DNA from: Deltaproteobacteria bacterium
GTDB lineage: Bacteria; Myxococcota_A; Polyangia; GCA-2747355; JADLHG01
Assembly (NCBI GenBank): GCA_020848905.1
Contig: JADLHG010000006.1
Location: forward strand, 62,001-126,000
Length of the DNA: 64,000 nt
Reading direction: 5' to 3'
Below the pieces are notes generated by a model. It worked only from the letters and a program-made list of their open reading frames with translations. It did not search any database and was not told the DNA's origin. Of the stretch, positions 42,880 to 52,393 are shown piece after piece. Numbering within the stretch: the first letter of the stretch is position 1; each line of letters opens with the position of its first letter. Made by a program: the position numbers and the translations under genes.

Positions 42880-45800
42880 ATGAGCTCTTCCGAGCCGATG
42901 TCTCAGCTTCTCACGCACCTCGGGGCCGGGGCGCAGGCGGTCGCGCTGCGCGGGGCGGGACGCAGCCAGCTCGCCCTGCTCATCGCGCAGCTCTCGGCGG
43001 CGGGGGAGCTGCCGCGGCCGCTCCTCGTGCTCACCCCCGACGAGGACGGCGCGCGCGAGACGGTTCGCGACCTGACCTTCTTCCTGGGCGCGGACCTCGA
43101 CGACCCGGCGATGGAGCTGCCGCGGGTCCTGCACCTCCCCGACATCGAGACCTCGCCCTACGCCGAGATTTCCCCCGACCGTGCGGCCACCATGGCGCGC
43201 CTCGGCGTGCTCTTCCGGCTGACCCAGGGGCGCCCACCGGAGGTCGTCGTGGCCTCGGCGGCCGCGCTGCGCCGGCGGGTCCTGCCCCGGCGGGGCTTCG
43301 TCGAGCTCTGCGACCTGGTGGTGGCCGAGGAGGAGTTCGACCGCGAGTCGCTCGCCGCGCGCCTGGTGGCCGCGGGCTACCTTCCGGCGCGCGTGGTCGA
43401 GGACCCGGGGACCTTCGCCGTGCGCGGCGGCATCCTGGACCTCTTCCCGCCGCTCCATCGCTATCCGGCGCGCCTCGAGTTCTACGGCGACCTGGTGGAA
43501 TCGATCCGCCTCTTCGAGCCCGCCACGCAGCGCACCCTGCGGAGCGTGAAGGAGGTGATGCTTCACCCGGTGCGCGAGACCGTTCGCTCCGGCGAGACGG
43601 ATGTCAAGGCCCGCATCCTGGCGGCGGCCGACGCGGCCAGCTTTCCGAGCCGGGCCACGCGCACGATCCTCGAGGAGGTGGAGAGCGGCCGGGAGTTCTT
43701 CGGCATCGACGCCCTCACGCCGGCGTTCCACGAGCGGCTCGACGCGCTCTCCGCCTACCTGCCGGCCGAGGCGCTCTGGGTGGTGCACGAGCCCGAGCGC
43801 ATCGTCGCGCAGCTCGAGGCCGAGGAGGAGCGCGCCCGGGCGGCCTACGAGGCGCGGCTGGCCGACGGTCGCCTGGCCTTTCCCCCCGAGGACTTCTTCG
43901 TGCGGGCCGAGGAGCTCGCGGCGGAGCTCGGTCGCGTGCGCCGCGTGGTGGTGCAGGTGGCCGACGAACCGGGGCTTCCGACGGTGGAGGTCTTTGCGGC
44001 CAGCAACGCGGACGTGGTGGCCGAGCTGCAGCGCACGCGGGCCGACCGCGGCGAGGAGATCTTGAAGTCGCTCGCCTCCCGCGTGCGCGCCTGGCTCGAA
44101 GAGGGGCTGCCGGTGGTGATCGGCGCCGGTCCGCCGGCCCACGTGGAGCGGCTCGAGACGCTGCTCCGCGGCTACAACCTCGGGGCGCGCACGCGCCTCG
44201 AGCCGGGGACCCCTGAGCTCCTCGGGACGGGCTCGCCTCCCCCGGGCCTCACGCTGCAGGTGGGCGAGCTGGGCAGCGGGTTCCGCCTGCCGAACGGCCT
44301 CGTGCTCCTCTCCGAGGAGGAGATCTTCGGCCCCCGCGCGCCGCGGCGCCCCGCTCGTCGCGTCTCGGCCGCGGGCCTCGGCGATCTGCGCGAGCTGAAG
44401 CTCGGGGACCACGTGGTCCACGCCGTGCACGGGATCGGCTGCTACCGCGGCCTGATGAAGCTCCAGGTGGAGGGTGTGCCGTCGGACTTCCTGCTCCTCG
44501 AGTACGCGGGAGGAGACAAGCTGTACCTGCCGGTCTACCGCATGGACCAGGTCCAGCGCTTCATCGGCGCCGAAGGGGAGGTGCGGCTCGACAAGCTGGG
44601 CGGGCAGACCTGGCTCAAGAAGAAGAGCAAGGTGGCGGCCGAGGTGCGCAAGCTCGGCGAGGAGCTCCTGCAGCTCTACGCCCAGCGGCAGGCGCTGACC
44701 GGCTTCGCCTTCCCGACCCCCGACGCGAGCTACGCCGAGTTCGAGGCCACGTTTCCGTACACCGAGACGCCGGACCAGCTCGAGGCGATCCACGACGTGC
44801 TCAAGGACCTGGCCGCCGAGCGGCCGATGGACCGGCTGGTCTGCGGCGACGTGGGCTTCGGCAAGACCGAGGTCGCGCTGCGCGCGGCGTTCTGGGCCGC
44901 CTCCGAGGGGAAGCAGGTGGCCGTCCTCGCGCCGACCACCGTCCTCGTCGAGCAGCACCACCGCACCTTCGCCGAGCGCATGGCCAGCTACCCGTTCCGC
45001 GTCGAGAGAGTGAGCCGCTTCCGCAAGGCCGACGAGCTCCGCCAGGTCCTCGCCGACCTGGCCGCGGGGAAGGTGGACATCGTGATCGGCACGCACCGGC
45101 TGCTCTCCACCGACGTGCGCTTCAAGGACCTCGGGCTGCTGGTCGTGGACGAGGAGCAGCGCTTCGGCGTGACGCACAAGGAGCGGATCAAGAAGCTGCG
45201 CTCGCAGGTGGACGTGCTCACGCTCACGGCGACGCCGATCCCGCGCACCCTGCAGATGAGCATGGTCGGCCTGCGCGAGATCTCGCTCATCGCCACGCCG
45301 CCGGTGGACCGGCTGGCGATCCGCACCTTCGTCTGCCGCTACGACGACGCGCTGGTGCGCGAGGCGATGCAGCGCGAGCTGGACCGTGGCGGCCAGATCT
45401 TCTTCGTCCACAACCGCGTCGAGGACATCGGGGACTGGGCGGGGCGCGTGGGGAGCCTGCTTCCCGACGCGCGGGTCTGCATCGGGCACGGACAGATGGA
45501 GGCGGGGCGCCTCGAGCAGGTCATGCTCGACTTCGTCGAGGGGCGCTACGACGTGCTGGTCTGCACGACGATCATCGAGTCGGGTCTCGACATCCCGCGG
45601 GCCAACACGATGTTCGTCAACCACGCTGACCGCTTCGGGCTGGCGCAGCTCTATCAGATCCGGGGGCGCATCGGGCGCGGCAAGCAGCGCGCGTTCTGCT
45701 ACCTCCTCGTGCCGGGGATCGAGAAGCTCACCGACGAGGCGCGCAAGCGGCTGGAGGTGCTGCAGCAGTTCACCCAGCTCGGCAGCGGCTTCTCGATCGC

Positions 45801-46410
45801 GAGTCACGACCTCGAGATCCGCGGCGCGGGGGACCTCCTCGGCGCGCGCCAGTCGGGACAGATCGGGCTCGTGGGCTTCGAGACCTACGCGCGCATCCTC
45901 GAGGAGGCGGTGGCCGAGCTGAAGGGCGAGCCGATTCACCGCGAGAGCGACCCGGAGATCAACGCGCGGGTGGCGGCCTTCATCCCCGATGACTACGTGG
46001 AGGATACGGGGCAGCGCCTCGAGCTCTACCAGCGCCTCTCCTCGAGCGCCCGGGACGAGCAGGAGGTGGCCGAGATCCTGGTCGAGATCCAGGACCGCTA
46101 CGGTCCGCGCCCCGACGAGGTGGACGCGCTCGGGGACCTGATGGTGGTCAAGGGGATGGCCGCGCGGCTCAAGGCCACGGTGGTCGACCTGACCGCGACG
46201 CGGCTCACGCTCTCGCTCGACGAGGCAACCCCGCTCGACCCGCAGGCGGTCATGAAGCTGGTGAGCAACAAGCAGAGCGGCTTCCGCCTGACCCCGCAGA
46301 TGAAGCTGATTCGCGAGCTCGGGCCCGAGGAGCAGGGGCAGCCGCTGCACGCCGGCAAGAAGGTGTTGCGCGAGCTTCTGGCGCATGCTAAGCAACTTCA
46401 CCAAACTTAA
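42880..46410 (+). CDS. mfd: transcription-repair coupling factor Mfd
   Basis: About 1176 residues, close to the usual length (E. coli 1148). The UvrB-homology N-terminal part (FAVRGGILDLFPP), the RNA polymerase-interacting domain (LGDHVVHAVHGIGCYRGLMK), and the RecG-type helicase with GDVGFGKTEVALRAAF (Walker A), LLVVDEEQRFGVTHKE (Walker B, DEEQ) and the TATPIPRTLQMS motif are all visible. The ESGLDIPRAN and QIRGRIGRG segments and a C-terminal TRCF domain follow. Mfd removes RNA polymerase stalled at DNA lesions and recruits UvrA. ATG at 42898 is an alternative start. Confidence 0.95.
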   Translation: MSSSEPMSQLLTHLGAGAQAVALRGAGRSQLALLIAQLSAAGELPRPLLVLTPDEDGARETVRDLTFFLGADLDDPAMELPRVLHLPDIETSPYAEISPDRAATMARLGVLFRLTQGRPPEVVVASAAALRRRVLPRRGFVELCDLVVAEEEFDRESLAARLVAAGYLPARVVEDPGTFAVRGGILDLFPPLHRYPARLEFYGDLVESIRLFEPATQRTLRSVKEVMLHPVRETVRSGETDVKARILAAADAASFPSRATRTILEEVESGREFFGIDALTPAFHERLDALSAYLPAEALWVVHEPERIVAQLEAEEERARAAYEARLADGRLAFPPEDFFVRAEELAAELGRVRRVVVQVADEPGLPTVEVFAASNADVVAELQRTRADRGEEILKSLASRVRAWLEEGLPVVIGAGPPAHVERLETLLRGYNLGARTRLEPGTPELLGTGSPPPGLTLQVGELGSGFRLPNGLVLLSEEEIFGPRAPRRPARRVSAAGLGDLRELKLGDHVVHAVHGIGCYRGLMKLQVEGVPSDFLLLEYAGGDKLYLPVYRMDQVQRFIGAEGEVRLDKLGGQTWLKKKSKVAAEVRKLGEELLQLYAQRQALTGFAFPTPDASYAEFEATFPYTETPDQLEAIHDVLKDLAAERPMDRLVCGDVGFGKTEVALRAAFWAASEGKQVAVLAPTTVLVEQHHRTFAERMASYPFRVERVSRFRKADELRQVLADLAAGKVDIVIGTHRLLSTDVRFKDLGLLVVDEEQRFGVTHKERIKKLRSQVDVLTLTATPIPRTLQMSMVGLREISLIATPPVDRLAIRTFVCRYDDALVREAMQRELDRGGQIFFVHNRVEDIGDWAGRVGSLLPDARVCIGHGQMEAGRLEQVMLDFVEGRYDVLVCTTIIESGLDIPRANTMFVNHADRFGLAQLYQIRGRIGRGKQRAFCYLLVPGIEKLTDEARKRLEVLQQFTQLGSGFSIASHDLEIRGAGDLLGARQSGQIGLVGFETYARILEEAVAELKGEPIHRESDPEINARVAAFIPDDYVEDTGQRLELYQRLSSSARDEQEVAEILVEIQDRYGPRPDEVDALGDLMVVKGMAARLKATVVDLTATRLTLSLDEATPLDPQAVMKLVSNKQSGFRLTPQMKLIRELGPEEQGQPLHAGKKVLRELLAHAKQLHQT

Positions 46411-46420
46411 GGAGTTTTTG

Positions 46421-47383
46421 GTGCCATCGCGCAGCCTTCCCTTCCGCGTTCTCTGTCTCGGCTCGCTGTGCGTCGCCGTCGGCTGCGGGGGCCGAGGAGA
46501 AAAAGCTCCCGAGTCGTCGAAGTCGGCCGCCCAGGAGAAGGACCCGCTGCGCAAGCAGGTCGTGGCCACCGTCGGTGCGAGCACCATCACGGCCGGCGAG
46601 ATGATCGACCTGCTCAACACGCAGAACCCGTACATGCGGGTGCGCTTCACCTCCCCCGAGCGCAAGAAGGAGTTCCTGAAGAACCTGATTCGCGTCGAGC
46701 TCCTCGTGCAGGAGGCGAAGCGCCGGAAGCTCGAGCAAGACCCCGAGGTGCTGCGACGGGTGAAGCGCGCGCTCGTGGAGCGCCTGATGGAGCAGCTCCC
46801 GGGCGAGCTCGTGAAGTACCAGGACGTGACCGAGGCCGACGTGAAGGCCTTCTACGAGAAGAACCGGACCCTCTTCCAGCAGCCGGCGATGGTGCGGGCG
46901 AGCCAGCTCGTCGTGGCCACCGAGGCCGAGGCGCAGAGGCTGGTCGCGACGGCGAAGAGCAAGCCCGGCGACCTGCGCTTCTTCACTGAGCTCGTAGCGA
47001 AGCACAGCCTCGATACGGCGTCCAAGGCGCGGGGCGGCGACCTGGAGTTCTTCACGGCGGACGACAAGAAGCTCCCCCCCGCGCTGGTCAAGGCGGTCTT
47101 CGCGCTCGAGGGGCTCTGGCGCGTCGGCGGGCCGATCAAAGTCCCCGGCGGCTTCGCGGTGGTGGTCAAGACCGGCAGCCGTCCGCCGGTGGACAGGTCG
47201 CTGGTCGGAGAGGCGGGGCAGATCCGCAACCGGCTCTTCGAGGAGCGGCGCATCAAGGCCGTCGAGGGGTTTGTGGAGCAGCTCCACACCAAGGCCAAGA
47301 TCGAGATCAACGAGGAGCTCCTCAAGAAGGTGGAGCCGGAGCTGAAGGGTGGGCCTCTGCCCCCCCACGGTCATCCTCATTAG
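46421..47383 (+). CDS. parvulin-type peptidyl-prolyl isomerase lipoprotein
   Basis: About 320 residues. The start is the GTG at 46421, with AAGGAG at 46409-46414, ten bases after the mfd stop; an ATG at 46385 inside mfd is rejected. The N-terminus ends in a VAVGC lipobox. A SurA-N-like helical region (LVQEAKRRKLEQDPEVLRRV) is followed by a parvulin domain: VRASQLVVATEAEAQRLV and GGDLEFFTADDKKLPPALVK. It is a periplasmic folding factor. Co-transcription with mfd and the next chaperone gene is likely from spacing. Confidence 0.88.
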   Translation: MPSRSLPFRVLCLGSLCVAVGCGGRGEKAPESSKSAAQEKDPLRKQVVATVGASTITAGEMIDLLNTQNPYMRVRFTSPERKKEFLKNLIRVELLVQEAKRRKLEQDPEVLRRVKRALVERLMEQLPGELVKYQDVTEADVKAFYEKNRTLFQQPAMVRASQLVVATEAEAQRLVATAKSKPGDLRFFTELVAKHSLDTASKARGGDLEFFTADDKKLPPALVKAVFALEGLWRVGGPIKVPGGFAVVVKTGSRPPVDRSLVGEAGQIRNRLFEERRIKAVEGFVEQLHTKAKIEINEELLKKVEPELKGGPLPPHGHPH

Positions 47384-47395
47384 GAGCGAGCGCTG

Positions 47396-48370
47396 ATGCG
47401 TCGGACGGCGAAGATCTGGGTCGGGCTCTTGGTGTGGCTCGCGAGCGTCGGCCTGGCCGAGGCGCGGGTCGTGGAGCGCGTGCTGGCGGTGGTCAACGAC
47501 GACATCGTGCTCCTCTCGGAGCTAGAGGAGAGGCTCGCGCCGGTGATGGCGCAGCTCCAGCAGATCCCCGACCCGGCGGCGCGGCGGGCCCGGCTGGCCG
47601 AGTTTCGCCGGCAGGCGCTCGAGCAGCTCATCGACGAGCTCTTGATCCAGCAGGAGGCGGTGAAGCTGAAGATCAGTGTCACCGACCAGGACCTGCAGCG
47701 CGCCATCCAGGACGTGATGCGCAAGAACAACCTGACCGAGCAGCAGCTCGAGGCGGCGTTGGCCCAGGAGGGCAAGTCGCTCTCCGCCTACCGCGACCAG
47801 ATCCTCAAGCCGCAGCTCCTCCGGTTGAAGGTGCTGAACGTCCAGGTGCGCAGCCGCGTCGCGGTGTCCGACGAGGAGCTCAAGGCCCTCTACCAGAAGA
47901 ACATGAAGGAGCTCGGCGTCGAGACGAAGGTGCGGGCGCGTCACATCTTCGTGGTGATCCCCGAGGGGGCCACGGCGGAGCGCGAGGCCGAGCGGCGCCG
48001 CTACGCGCAGTCGCTCCTCGAGAAGGTGCGCGGGGGGCAGGCCTTCGAAGAGGTGGCGAAGAAGTTCTCCGAGGACTCCGTCACGCGCGAGGAGGGGGGC
48101 GACCTCGGCTCCTTCAGCCGCGGGACCTTGCCCGCCAACGTCGAGGAGGTCGTGTTCGCCATGAAGAAGGGGGAGGTTCGCGGGCCGCTGCGGACCGAGC
48201 GCGGCTTCCACGTGATCCAGGTGCTCGGGCGGGAGGAATCCTCGGCGCGACCCTTCAAGGACGTGCAGGAGGAGCTGCGCCACCAGCTCTACGGGCAGAA
48301 GCTGGAGAAGGCCACCGGCGCCTGGCTCAAGGAAGTCCGGAAGCGCTCCTTCATCGACAAGAAGCTTTAG
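47396..48370 (+). CDS. surA: SurA-like periplasmic chaperone and prolyl isomerase
   Basis: 324 residues with a signal peptide (IWVGLLVWLASVGLAEA). The N-terminal SurA domain shows VERVLAVVNDDIVLLSELEE and LEQLIDELLIQQEAVKLKI. A single parvulin domain has the conserved VRARHIFVVIP, GDLGSFSRGTLPANVEE and RTERGFHVIQVLGREE motifs. It assists outer-membrane protein folding. E. coli SurA has two parvulin domains; only one is seen here. Last gene of the mfd group, 12 bases downstream of the other parvulin. Confidence 0.9.
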   Translation: MRRTAKIWVGLLVWLASVGLAEARVVERVLAVVNDDIVLLSELEERLAPVMAQLQQIPDPAARRARLAEFRRQALEQLIDELLIQQEAVKLKISVTDQDLQRAIQDVMRKNNLTEQQLEAALAQEGKSLSAYRDQILKPQLLRLKVLNVQVRSRVAVSDEELKALYQKNMKELGVETKVRARHIFVVIPEGATAEREAERRRYAQSLLEKVRGGQAFEEVAKKFSEDSVTREEGGDLGSFSRGTLPANVEEVVFAMKKGEVRGPLRTERGFHVIQVLGREESSARPFKDVQEELRHQLYGQKLEKATGAWLKEVRKRSFIDKKL

Positions 48371-48379
48371 AGGGATTCC

Positions 48380-48916
48380 CTACCAGCCGAGGAGGTCGGC
48401 GAGACCCGCGCGCTGGGCGTACTGGCGCGCGAAGAACTCGTTGCCCCAGGGCGTTCCGTCCAGGCGCACGTTGTGGTGGTCGAAGTAGGCGTGGAGCGCC
48501 TGCACGGCGGACTCCTGCGCGGCGATCACGTTGCCCGCGGCGGAGTAGGCCTTGATGGTCTTGACCGTCTCGGCCCAGGTGGCGTCGAACGAGGCCGTGA
48601 AGCGCGCGCTGCGGGCGGCGCTCACCGAGGCGGAAACCGTCGCGGACGTGATGACCGGCGCGGGGGCCTGCCGGATGACCGGCGCCGGGGTGGACTGCAC
48701 CGGCTTCACCAGCGGGGCCGCGGGGGTGAGCGTGGCGGTGGGCGGCTGGACGCCGATCCGGCTCGGTGTCACGGTCGGGGTCACCGACTTGCGCCCGAAG
48801 GTCTGCTTGCGCCAGGTGGTGAAGCGCTGCCAGAGGTTGGCGGCCTGCGAGGGCTCGGCGTGGCCGACACAGAGGGTGCCGAGCAGGAGCGCGAGGGCCA
48901 GCTTTCGAGTCTTCAT
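48380..48916 (-). CDS. small exported protein with a Pro/Thr/Ala-rich middle
   Basis: 178 residues. Signal peptide KLALALLLGTLCVGHAEPSQA. The region of about 40-100 is Pro/Thr/Val/Ala-rich (TPTVTPSRIGVQPPTATLTP) and probably extended and flexible. The C-terminal 80 residues are helical. Function unknown. GGGAGAG precedes the ATG and a 10/12 sigma-54 match lies at 48971-48986. Converges with the SurA gene, nine bases apart. Confidence 0.75.
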   Translation of the reverse strand: MKTRKLALALLLGTLCVGHAEPSQAANLWQRFTTWRKQTFGRKSVTPTVTPSRIGVQPPTATLTPAAPLVKPVQSTPAPVIRQAPAPVITSATVSASVSAARSARFTASFDATWAETVKTIKAYSAAGNVIAAQESAVQALHAYFDHHNVRLDGTPWGNEFFARQYAQRAGLADLLGW

Positions 48917-48970
48917 GGGTGTCTCTCCCGAAGGATGTGAGGGGTTCCGACGTTCACGACGTGACCACTG

Positions 48971-48986
48971 AGCAAGCCGCGTTCCG
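48971..48986 (-). promoter_or_regulatory. sigma-54-type promoter
   Basis: Minus-strand CGGAACGCGGCTTGCT matches at 10 of 12 positions with exact spacing. Predicted start near 48960, 44 bases before the ATG at 48916. Confidence 0.5.
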
Positions 48987-49082
48987 ACGGGATACAGCTC
49001 GCGATTTCAGTCACTTGGTACGTCAACGGGAGTGTCGTGCGCGGCCCTCGGACCGGCCGACCCTCTCGATTTCGGCGAGTGC

Positions 49083-49931
49083 TCACCGCTTGAGGGCGAG
49101 CTCCACCAGGACCGGGTCGTGGTCCATGATGTTGATGCGGCGCTCGAGCAGCACGGTGTGGCGGTGCCGGAGGACCTGGGAGCTGCGGAAGAAGACGTAG
49201 TCCAGGCGGCGCGAGATGATCGTCGTGGCCCCCTGGTCGCGGCCGGCGTCGACCAGATCCTTCGTGAGCAGGTTGTAGAGGTGCAGGTCGGCGTCGTCGC
49301 GGCGCGCGTCGGCCGGGTCGAAGTTGAAGTCCCCCATCACCACCAGGTCCGGGTGTCCGAATCGCCGCGCGGCGGTGAGGATCTCCTCGCCCTGGCGCAG
49401 GCGCCGGCGCGAATCGAAGGCGTCGAGGTGGAGCGATACGACTGTCACCGGGACGTGGCTCGGCAGCGTGATGACGCCTCCCTGCGCGACGCGGCCGGTG
49501 GTGGTCGGCACGTCCACGAACTGCACCGGGAGCTGGGTCAGGAGCGCGGCGCGGCGATCGTAGAGGTCCTCGGGGACCTTGCCGTGCCAGGCCGGCCCGA
49601 GGAGGCTGAGGAGTCGGCCGAGCTGGGTCGGGTCCCGGATCTCCTGCAGCGCCACGACCTCGGGGTCCACCTCCTTGATCACGCGCGCCACGTGCGCCAG
49701 GTCGTGGTCCGCGGCGCGCGAATCCCAGGGTAGGTAGATCTTGCCGATGTTCCAGGTGAGCAGGCGCAAGCTCTGCTCGGCCGGTCGCTGCATGCCTTCA
49801 TCTCCGAGGAGCCACCGACTGAGCAGGTGGATGGTCACCATGGAGAGCGCGGCGGTCGCCGCGACGGCGAGCAGCCACAGCGGTGCAGCGATCTGACGCC
49901 TTGCCGGGCGCGCCGTCGAGCTGGCCTCCAT
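49083..49931 (-). CDS. endonuclease/exonuclease/phosphatase-family protein
   Basis: 282 residues. An N-terminal membrane-spanning segment (APLWLLAVAATAALSMVTIH) is followed by an EEP fold: LLTWNIGKIYLP, VVALQEIRDPTQL (metal-binding Glu), VTVVSLHLDAFDSRRR, VVMGDFNFDPADARR and RLDYVFF, ending in IMDHDPVLVE with the catalytic His-Asp. Family members cut nucleic acids, inositol phosphates or sphingomyelin. The active site is likely periplasmic. No Shine-Dalgarno site is visible. Confidence 0.85.
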   Translation of the reverse strand: MEASSTARPARRQIAAPLWLLAVAATAALSMVTIHLLSRWLLGDEGMQRPAEQSLRLLTWNIGKIYLPWDSRAADHDLAHVARVIKEVDPEVVALQEIRDPTQLGRLLSLLGPAWHGKVPEDLYDRRAALLTQLPVQFVDVPTTTGRVAQGGVITLPSHVPVTVVSLHLDAFDSRRRLRQGEEILTAARRFGHPDLVVMGDFNFDPADARRDDADLHLYNLLTKDLVDAGRDQGATTIISRRLDYVFFRSSQVLRHRHTVLLERRINIMDHDPVLVELALKR

Positions 49932-49971
49932 GCAGCTCGAGTGTGGCGGCTGCCCGAGACGAGGACAAGGG

Positions 49972-49999
49972 TTGCTCCGGGGGCGCGATACCGTACAAT
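49972..49999 (+). promoter_or_regulatory. sigma-70-type promoter for the HIT gene
   Basis: TTGCTC and TACAAT (5/6) are 16 bases apart. The start is near 50006, before GAGGAGGGG and the ATG at 50024. Confidence 0.45.
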
Positions 50000-50023
50000 C
50001 CGCGCGAGGAGGGGACCCTGCCC

Positions 50024-50368
50024 ATGGCTGACTGCCTGTTCTGCCGCATCGCGAAGGGAGAGATCCCGGCCCAGCGCCTCTACGAGGACGAGCGCGCGGT
50101 GGCCTTCCAGGACCTCCACCCCCAGGCGCCGCTCCACGCCCTGGTGGTGCCGCGAAAGCACCTGGCTAGCCTCGGAGCGGCGTCCGCCGAGGACGAGGCG
50201 CTCGTCGGGCACCTGCTGCGGGTCGCGGCGCAGGTGGCGCACGAGGCGGGGTTCGAGGAGACCGGGTATCGCACGGTGGTGAACACCGGCCGGGATGGCG
50301 GGCAGACCGTCTTTCACCTCCACGTCCACGTCCTCGCGGGGCGGCCGCTCGGCTGGCCGCCCGGATAG
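50024..50368 (+). CDS. HIT-family nucleotide-binding hydrolase
   Basis: 114 residues. Features: CLFCRIAKGEIPAQRLYED (Cys-rich HINT beginning), FQDLHPQAPLHALVVPRKH, and the histidine triad QTVFHLHVHVLAGRP. HINT proteins hydrolyse adenosine phosphoramidates. The GAGGAGGGG sequence lies before the ATG. The next gene starts 4 bases later. Confidence 0.92.
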   Translation: MADCLFCRIAKGEIPAQRLYEDERAVAFQDLHPQAPLHALVVPRKHLASLGAASAEDEALVGHLLRVAAQVAHEAGFEETGYRTVVNTGRDGGQTVFHLHVHVLAGRPLGWPPG

Positions 50369-50372
50369 ACGC

Positions 50373-51029
50373 ATGCTGCGTTCCTCGTTCGGTCGCCGGT
50401 GCGCTGCGCTCGTCTCGCTGGCGTGCGCTGCGAGCGGGCTCTTCCCGGCGGGCGTGTCGTACGCGGCCGGCCCCGAGCGTCGCGGCACGCTGGCGGTGCT
50501 GAACCTGGGTCAGGGGGGCCACCTCGTCGTGCAGCGCGCGCAGAAGAGCCTCGGTGAGCTCCTCGGTGGCTGGGCGCGCCAGCCCGGTATCGCCGAGTTC
50601 CTCGCCGCGCAACCGAACCCCGGGTCGCTTCCGACGGGGGACACGGGGCGGGACCTGCAGCTGCTCGTGGAGCGCGTGCGGGCGACGCGACAGCCCGCGA
50701 GCCACGACCTGTTCCGCCTCGGGCAGCTCCTCGCGGTGGACTACCTGCTCTTGCTCGTGGTGCGCAAGCACACGCTCTCCGCGCGCCTCTTCTCGGTGCA
50801 TCGCCAGAGCTACGCGCCCCAGGGCTTCGAAGGGGCCGACCAGCGCGTGGAGCCTCTGCGGGGCTACCTCGAGGCGCAGCTCCGTCAGCCGGAGCCGGTG
50901 GCCAAGCGCTGGAAGCGGCGCTGGTGGCTCCTCGCCGCCGCGGCGGGCGTGGCCGCGCTGACCATCGGGCTCGCGCTCGGCACGGGGGACGGCTCGTCAG
51001 GGGACCTGAAGATCGTCGTTCATCGCTGA
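50373..51029 (+). CDS. exported protein with a C-terminal membrane anchor
   Basis: About 218 residues. Signal peptide (RRCAALVSLACAASGLFPAG), a mature domain with no known motif (LAVLNLGQGGHLVVQRAQK), and a C-terminal hydrophobic segment (WWLLAAAAGVAALTIGLALG) flanked by Arg and Lys. Function unknown. Starts 4 bases after the HIT gene and is probably co-transcribed. Confidence 0.7.
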   Translation: MLRSSFGRRCAALVSLACAASGLFPAGVSYAAGPERRGTLAVLNLGQGGHLVVQRAQKSLGELLGGWARQPGIAEFLAAQPNPGSLPTGDTGRDLQLLVERVRATRQPASHDLFRLGQLLAVDYLLLLVVRKHTLSARLFSVHRQSYAPQGFEGADQRVEPLRGYLEAQLRQPEPVAKRWKRRWWLLAAAAGVAALTIGLALGTGDGSSGDLKIVVHR

Positions 51030-51064
51030 CTCCGAAGCGGGAGCCTGGAACACCGGCCGGCGCT

Positions 51065-52393
51065 CTACCGGCTACGTCCCTCGGGAAAGAGCTTCGCGAG
51101 GGCGGCCACGCTCTCGTCGAAGGGGGGCGCCTCGTCGGTGCTCTGGCGCAGGAAGTGGTGGATGGCGTCGATCCTGGCGATCGCCGTGTCCACCAGCGGA
51201 TCGCTCCCCTTCTGGTAGGCGCCGAGGAGGATCAGGTCCCGGTGGCGTTCGTAGGTGGCGAGGAGCTCGCGCAGGCGTCCCGCGGCGCGGCGGTGCTCGG
51301 GGGTGGTCACGGCGGGCATCACGCGCGAGAGGCTCTGCAGCACGTCGATCGCCGGGTAGTGGTTGCGCTGGGCCAGCTCGCGCGAAAGGACCACGTGCCC
51401 GTCCAGGATGCCGCGCACCTCGTCGGCGATCGGCTCCTCCATGTCGCCCCCTTCCACGAGCACCGTGTAGATGGCGGTGATCGAGCCGCGGGCGGCGGCG
51501 CCGCTGCGCTCGAGGAGCCGGGGGAGCGCGGCGAAGACGCTCGGGGGATAGCCGCGCCGCGCCGGGGGCTCTCCCGAGGCGAGGCCGACCTCGCGGAGCG
51601 CGCGGGCGTAGCGCGTGACCGAATCCATGAGGAGCAGCACGCGGGCCCCCCGGTCGCGGAAGTACTCCGCCACGGCCGTAGCCACGAGCGGGGATTTCAG
51701 CCGCACGAGCGGAGGCGCGTCGCTCGTGGCGCAGACGACCACCGAGCGGGGGAGGCCGGCCCCGAGCGCCTCGTCGAGGAACTCGCGCACTTCGCGACCG
51801 CGCTCGCCGACCAGGCAGACCACGCACACGTCGGCGTCGCTGCCGCGCGCGAGCTGCCCGAGAAGCGTGGACTTGCCTACGCCGGAGCCGGCGAAGAGAC
51901 CGACGCGCTGGCCGTCCCCTACGGTGAGCAGGGCGTCGAGCGCGCGCACCCCGAGGGGGAGAGGGCGGTCGATGCGTGGTCGCGTGAGGGGATCGGGAGC
52001 CGGGCGCTCCACCGGCCAGTCCACGAGCTCCGGCCCGAGAGGGGCGCCGCCGTCCATCGGCTGTCCGAGCCCGTCGAGCACGCGACCGAGGAGCGCCTCG
52101 CCGCAGCGCAAAGAAAGCGGCCGACCGGTCCCCTCGACGAGGCAGTCGGGGCCCACGCCCACCGGGTCGCCGAGGGGCATGAGGACCACCTCGTCGGAGG
52201 CGAAGCCCACGACCTCGGCGAGCAGAGCGCCGGTTCCCTGCCGCAGGATCCGCACCTGGTCCCCGACGCGCGCGCCGGGCAGAGTGGCGCGCAGCACCAG
52301 GCCCACGAGAGCGGTGACGCGTCCTCGCACCGTGACGGGGGTGAGCTGGTCGAGGCGGCCGAGCGCGGCGCGCAGCGGGCTGTCCGAGGTCAT
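51065..52393 (-). CDS. FliI/SctN-type secretion ATPase
   Basis: 442 residues. Walker [21 protein letters not shown] near residues 165-184. [20 protein letters not shown], Walker [21 protein letters not shown] and [16 protein letters not shown] are the signatures of type III secretion and flagellar export ATPases. The N-terminal beta-barrel and the C-terminal helical part are present. Its partner FliH/SctL-like gene overlaps its start. No flagellar or injectisome structural gene is in the window. Confidence 0.9.
   Translation of the reverse strand: MTSDSPLRAALGRLDQLTPVTVRGRVTALVGLVLRATLPGARVGDQVRILRQGTGALLAEVVGFASDEVVLMPLGDPVGVGPDCLVEGTGRPLSLRCGEALLGRVLDGLGQPMDGGAPLGPELVDWPVERPAPDPLTRPRIDRPLPLGVRALDALLTVGDGQRVGLFAGSGVGKSTLLGQLARGSDADVCVVCLVGERGREVREFLDEALGAGLPRSVVVCATSDAPPLVRLKSPLVATAVAEYFRDRGARVLLLMDSVTRYARALREVGLASGEPPARRGYPPSVFAALPRLLERSGAAARGSITAIYTVLVEGGDMEEPIADEVRGILDGHVVLSRELAQRNHYPAIDVLQSLSRVMPAVTTPEHRRAAGRLRELLATYERHRDLILLGAYQKGSDPLVDTAIARIDAIHHFLRQSTDEAPPFDESVAALAKLFPEGRSR

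Noticed and set aside
46385-46421. ATG at 46385 as start of the parvulin lipoprotein gene
   Set aside because: It lies inside mfd, has no ribosome-binding site and puts extra polar residues before the signal peptide. The GTG at 46421 has AAGGAG six bases away.
42823-46665. 1280-codon open frame on the minus strand opposite mfd
   Set aside because: It mirrors the mfd coding sequence and its residues are His/Leu/Glu/Arg-rich, as expected of an antisense shadow in GC-rich DNA. No domain is recognisable.
48371-48381. AGGGATTCCCT between the convergent SurA and 48380 genes as a terminator
   Set aside because: The stem is only five base pairs with a one-base loop and no T-run.
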